DNA of 64,000 nucleotides, taken from NCBI RefSeq assembly GCF_030818575.1, contig NZ_JAUTAL010000001.1, positions 1,178,001-1,242,000 of the forward strand, in the 5' to 3' direction. Numbering within the stretch: the stretch's first letter is position 1; each line of letters starts with the position of its first letter. The notes below the pieces were generated by a model, which made no database searches, was not told the origin of the DNA, and saw only the letters and a program-made list of their open reading frames with translations. Below are positions 61,123 to 64,000 of the stretch, in pieces. Origin of the DNA: Chryseobacterium camelliae. GTDB lineage: Bacteria > Bacteroidota > Bacteroidia > Flavobacteriales > Weeksellaceae. The position numbers were made by a program, and so were the translations under genes.

Positions 61123-61673
61123 GCCCTGATCCTGCTCAGCGTTACCTGCGTGATCCCGAGATACGACGCAATATGTCCGAGCTGAACACGCTGCAACAGG
61201 TCCGGCTTATCCCGTATCAGATCCCTGTAGCATTCGGCAGCGGTTTTAAACTGTCTGGAAATGATCAGCTCTTCGGTTTTTACCAGCTCTTTTTCGGCAA
61301 ATCTTCTGCCCCAGTTGGCAATATGGATATCTTCCTGATATAAATCTGTCAGGCTTTCCGTTTCTATCCGGTATAAAATGCAGTCTTCAAGCAGTTCAAT
61401 ATATTCATATCCCGGTCGTTTTTCAACATAGCTTTTCATCGATACCACAGGCTCTCCCTCTTTACCGAACCAGAATGTGATATCCCTGTCTTCTGCAGCA
61501 GCGTAGGCCCGCACCATTCCTTTCTTGATAAAATAGACGTAAGGAATAACTTTACTTCCTTCCATCAGTATGAAATTTTTGGGATACGAAACTTCGGTAA
61601 CAGCCTGTTTCAGGCGGATTTTAGAGGCTTGGGGAAGACTATAGATCCTGTCTAGAATTTCTTCGATATCCAT
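61110..61673 (-). CDS. Crp/Fnr family transcriptional regulator
   Basis: The 187-residue protein has an N-terminal cyclic-nucleotide-type beta barrel (FILMEGSKVIPYVYFIKKG, about 35-53) and a C-terminal helix-turn-helix (LGHIASYLGITQVTLSRIRA). It lacks an Fnr cysteine set, so iron-sulfur sensing is unlikely. Many Bacteroidetes paralogs of this size have no known ligand. The divergent 337-base spacer to the LacI gene carries one of the LacI-type sites. Confidence 0.9.
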   Translation of the reverse strand: MDIEEILDRIYSLPQASKIRLKQAVTEVSYPKNFILMEGSKVIPYVYFIKKGMVRAYAAAEDRDITFWFGKEGEPVVSMKSYVEKRPGYEYIELLEDCILYRIETESLTDLYQEDIHIANWGRRFAEKELVKTEELIISRQFKTAAECYRDLIRDKPDLLQRVQLGHIASYLGITQVTLSRIRAEMK

Positions 61674-61772
61674 TATTAATTTTTAGGTTAAAAATAGAGT
61701 TTTATCAAGGAATAATTAGCAATCTTACAGGTGGTTTTGAACAAAATCGCAGGATTGTTAAAAATATTTGCA

Positions 61773-61787
61773 TAAACGTTTAACCTA
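61773..61787. promoter_or_regulatory. LacI-type operator, copy 1
   Basis: TAAACGTTTAACCTA contains the perfect palindrome TAAACGTTTA with the central CG typical of LacI-family operators. The same 15-mer recurs at 63029-63043. Confidence 0.65.
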
Positions 61788-61960
61788 AATATAATATCCA
61801 GACAGCAATCGGACTGTAAAGCCTGTGCACAGATGTCTGAATTTTTAAAATTTTCCCTTTTTAAATACTTATTAATCAGTTGTTTATATGTGATTGGGCG
61901 TTGGAAGTAAAAAGTTGCGAAAATACATTTATTTTATGAATTGGCAAAAAAAACGGTGTA

Positions 61961-61992
61961 TTGTTTTGTTACCAATTTATGAAATATTTTTG
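61961..61992 (+). promoter_or_regulatory. Promoter of the LacI-family gene
   Basis: TTG at 61961-61963, a 21-base spacer and exact TATTTTTG at 61985-61992, 18 bases before the start codon. Confidence 0.6.
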
Positions 61993-62010
61993 CACACTTG
62001 ACTTCCTACA

Positions 62011-63009
62011 ATGAAAAGAGCTTCGATTAAAGACATAGCAAAATTGGCCGGTGTTTCTGTGGCAACGGTTTCCTATGTCCTGAACAAAAAAGAAGGAAGC
62101 AGAATAGGGGAGGCTACCCGGGAAAAAATTTTAGAAATTGCTGAAACGATTAACTATATTCCCAATAAAATGGCCAGAGGTCTGAAAACCAGCAAGAGCA
62201 AGCTTATCGGACTCATAGTAGCAGATATTTCCAATGACTTTTATTCCGGAATGGCCCGGTGTATCGAAGATGAAGCCATGAAACTCGGCTATACGCTCCT
62301 GATTGGCAGCTCAGATGAAAATCCGAGTAAATTTAAAAAACTGACAGAACTTTTTTCAGAACAGCAGGTGGATGGGATGATCATCGCACCGGTAATGGAT
62401 TCGGATGAGACGGTGCAGAAACTGGTGAATGATCAGTTCCCTGTAGTTACAGTCGACCGCTATCTTAAGGATACTGAAGTAGCAGGAGTCAGGATCAACA
62501 ATGACGAGGTTTCAAAACAGGTCTGCAGTTTCCTTGCCGGAAAAAAATTTAAGGATATCGCTTATGTAGGATATGATACCCGACTGCCCCATCTGCTTGA
62601 CAGACAGCAGGGATTCGAGCAGCAGAGCACCAAGAATGGTGTGGAGCTACAGGAAATCCTCGTGGGATTAGACAATATTGCCGGAGAAGTACATCAGGGT
62701 CTTGACCGGTATTTTCAGAACAGCAGTAACAGGAAGGCCGTATATTTTTCCAGTAACAAGCTTGCTGTGGCAGGACTGGGCTATTTTATAAAAAATAATA
62801 TCAGTGTTCCGGAGGATGTTTCCGTCATTGCCTTTGACGAAACAGATGCCTATTCACTTTTCCCTGTGGAGATAGATTATATTCAGCAGCCGCTGAACGA
62901 AATGGCCAAAGCAGCAGTTCAGTTGCTGGATGAACAGATCGGAGGTCAATCTTTACAGCAAAGCATGATTTTTCAAGCCCGCTTAATTCATAAAAAATCT
63001 GTACGATAA
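62011..63009 (+). CDS. LacI family transcriptional regulator
   Basis: The 332 residues start with a LacI helix-turn-helix (SIKDIAKLAGVSVATVSYVLN) and hinge helix (NYIPNKMARGLKTSKS), then a periplasmic-binding-protein-like sensor with LIGLIVADISNDFYSGM and VTVDRYLKDTEVAGV. It should repress a sugar gene set and be released by a sugar or sugar phosphate. It sits 33 bases before a PfkB kinase. Identical TAAACGTTTAACCTA sites in front of both genes are the natural operator candidates. Confidence 0.93.
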   Translation: MKRASIKDIAKLAGVSVATVSYVLNKKEGSRIGEATREKILEIAETINYIPNKMARGLKTSKSKLIGLIVADISNDFYSGMARCIEDEAMKLGYTLLIGSSDENPSKFKKLTELFSEQQVDGMIIAPVMDSDETVQKLVNDQFPVVTVDRYLKDTEVAGVRINNDEVSKQVCSFLAGKKFKDIAYVGYDTRLPHLLDRQQGFEQQSTKNGVELQEILVGLDNIAGEVHQGLDRYFQNSSNRKAVYFSSNKLAVAGLGYFIKNNISVPEDVSVIAFDETDAYSLFPVEIDYIQQPLNEMAKAAVQLLDEQIGGQSLQQSMIFQARLIHKKSVR

Positions 63010-63028
63010 AATTTTTTACTATTTAACT

Positions 63029-63043
63029 TAAACGTTTAACCTA
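63029..63043. promoter_or_regulatory. LacI-type operator, copy 2
   Basis: The same 15-mer as at 61773 occurs here inside TTAAACGTTTAA (63028-63039). Its last base is the A of the kinase start codon, so a bound repressor could also block ribosome access or transcript passage. Confidence 0.65.
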
Positions 63044-63951
63044 TGATTGAACAAAAACCTTACGTCGTTTGCTTCGGAGAAGTGCTCTGGGATATCTTTC
63101 CTCAGGGATCACGTGCTGGAGGCGCCCCTTTTAATGCAGCATACAATATCTATAAAAAGGGAATTGATGCAACAGTGCTCAGCAGGGTAGGCAACGATGA
63201 ACTCGGCGAAAAGCTGCTGAAACAGATCAGCGGCTGGGAAATGACCACAGACTTTATCCAGAAAGATACCCAGCATCCAACAAGTACCGTAATTGCCAGT
63301 ATAGACGATCATAATGAAGCCAGCTATGAAATCGTGAATCATGTAGCCTGGGATTATATTGATTTCCTTCCTGAGCATAAAAAACTGGTGTCGGAAGCGG
63401 GAGCTTTCGTCTTCGGGAGCCTTTCGGCCAGAAATGAAAAAACAAGGAATACATTATTCCAACTTCTTGAGCATGCAAAACTTAAGATTTTTGATGTGAA
63501 TTTCAGGCCGCCTTTCATTGATATTACAGTTGTTAAAGAACTTTTGCACCGTGCCGATATCGTTAAAATGAACAAAGCGGAGATGAGGAAAATCATGCAG
63601 TTCCTCAGCGAGGAATTTGAAAGTGAGGATGAAAGCGCATCATACCTGCAGGAACATTTCAATATCCAGGAAATTATCCTTACCAAAGGAAGCAAAGGCG
63701 CAAGGTATTTTAAAGGCAACAGAAATTACGGCTTTCCGGCCGTTCCCGTAACTATTGCAGATACTGTGGGAAGCGGTGACGCTTTCCTGGCGGGCTTCAT
63801 ATCCAAAAGAATCCTGAATGCGGGCCCCGAAGAGATTATGAACGAAGCAACTGCATTAGGCGCATTCATAACGTCAAAGCCGGGCGCTTGTCCGGATTAT
63901 GACGTTGAAGAATTTCAGAAGTTTAAGGCATCAAACATCCTATTAACCTAA
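63043..63951 (+). CDS. PfkB family carbohydrate kinase, fructokinase-like
   Basis: The 302-residue ribokinase-fold enzyme has the N-terminal signature VVCFGEVLWDIFPQG and GGAPFNAAYNI, substrate loop FDVNFRPPF and the C-terminal PfkB motif DTVGSGDAFLAGF with the catalytic Asp. It phosphorylates a sugar with ATP; fructose is the most likely by the GGAPFN pattern, but this is not proven. It follows the LacI gene and precedes a further gene by 11 bases. Confidence 0.9.
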   Translation: MIEQKPYVVCFGEVLWDIFPQGSRAGGAPFNAAYNIYKKGIDATVLSRVGNDELGEKLLKQISGWEMTTDFIQKDTQHPTSTVIASIDDHNEASYEIVNHVAWDYIDFLPEHKKLVSEAGAFVFGSLSARNEKTRNTLFQLLEHAKLKIFDVNFRPPFIDITVVKELLHRADIVKMNKAEMRKIMQFLSEEFESEDESASYLQEHFNIQEIILTKGSKGARYFKGNRNYGFPAVPVTIADTVGSGDAFLAGFISKRILNAGPEEIMNEATALGAFITSKPGACPDYDVEEFQKFKASNILLT

Positions 63952-63962
63952 CGGATCATCTT

Positions 63963-64000
63963 ATGAACTCAGCTAAATTTACCGAAAAAAAATATGTGAT
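63963..64000 (+). CDS. Start of a further gene of the sugar operon (cut by the window)
   Basis: Twelve codons are visible, MNSAKFTEKKYV, starting 11 bases after the kinase stop. The basic beginning is compatible with a membrane transporter as often found next to such kinases, but too little is present to identify it. Confidence 0.5.
   Translation, partial: MNSAKFTEKKYV

Larger units (their letters stand above)
61674..62010. other. 337-base divergent spacer between Crp/Fnr and LacI genes
   Basis: It holds the LacI-type site at 61773-61787 and the LacI-gene promoter at 61961-61992. I see nothing else. Confidence 0.6.

Overview
This window looks like chromosomal DNA of a Flavobacteriia member, most likely Chryseobacterium or a close Weeksellaceae relative. 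The evidence is direct: TAnnTTTG-type -7 promoter boxes, almost no Shine-Dalgarno sequences, moderately AT-rich coding DNA with long AT-rich spacers, a SusC/SusD pair, a GLPGLI protein, a T9SS type A sorting-domain protein, a GldI-like lipoprotein, MnmD and many Bacteroidetes-type lipoproteins. I saw no rRNA, tRNA, CRISPR array, phage or intact insertion sequence.

Layout. 1-8 kb is housekeeping: the end of a chorismate mutase domain, rsgA, ndk, rpe, an M42 aminopeptidase, a DUF4294 protein, a Nudix hydrolase, mnmD and ilvE. 8.3-10.3 kb holds a thioredoxin-reductase-like flavoprotein, a lipoprotein of the Rid fold that lacks the usual arginine, and a divergent Fur-family regulator with two overlapping palindromes in front of it. 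10.5-12.2 kb is a pair of lipoprotein prolyl isomerases (GldI-like, then a cyclophilin-FKBP fusion). 13.7-17 kb carries two M28 peptidase paralogs, of which the second has lost a zinc ligand and the general base. 17-21 kb is serine synthesis (serC, serA, a DUF1015 protein) with a ferredoxin. 21-24.2 kb has an acyl-CoA reductase, a Bax inhibitor-1 protein and a peroxiredoxin/thioredoxin locus. 24.3-26.5 kb is a more AT-rich patch (truncated XRE regulator, alpha/beta hydrolase, AraC regulator). 26.6-37.4 kb holds an M16 peptidase, an aminotransferase, a GLPGLI protein, rsmG, an AddB-like nuclease and a glutaryl-CoA dehydrogenase-like enzyme.

The main accessory unit is 37.5-51.2 kb, a polysaccharide utilisation locus. 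A Nudix-type regulator and an MFS sugar transporter point left. SusC, SusD, a PKD/jelly-roll surface lipoprotein, GH30, GH3, GH16 and a second GH30 point right and end at a strong terminator. The enzyme set fits a beta-1,3-glucan with beta-1,6 linkages, such as laminarin or fungal/oomycete wall glucan: surface binding and endo-cleavage, SusCD import, periplasmic GH30 and GH3 trimming, then monosaccharide uptake by the MFS carrier.

51-54 kb contains two otherwise intact genes, fabI and a nucleoside phosphorylase, each broken by one extra base in a G/C triplet. These are either base-call errors or real lesions. 54-61.7 kb returns to housekeeping (gpmI, acyl-ACP desaturase, map, SMR transporter, Crp/Fnr regulator). 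The window ends in a new sugar locus: a LacI regulator, a PfkB kinase and the first codons of a third gene, with two identical TAAACGTTTAACCTA sites upstream of the regulator and of the kinase.

I found no wholly unknown multi-gene system. The best leads are the degenerate M28 paralog, the Fur-family locus with its palindromes, the Nudix-controlled glucan locus and the two frameshifts.
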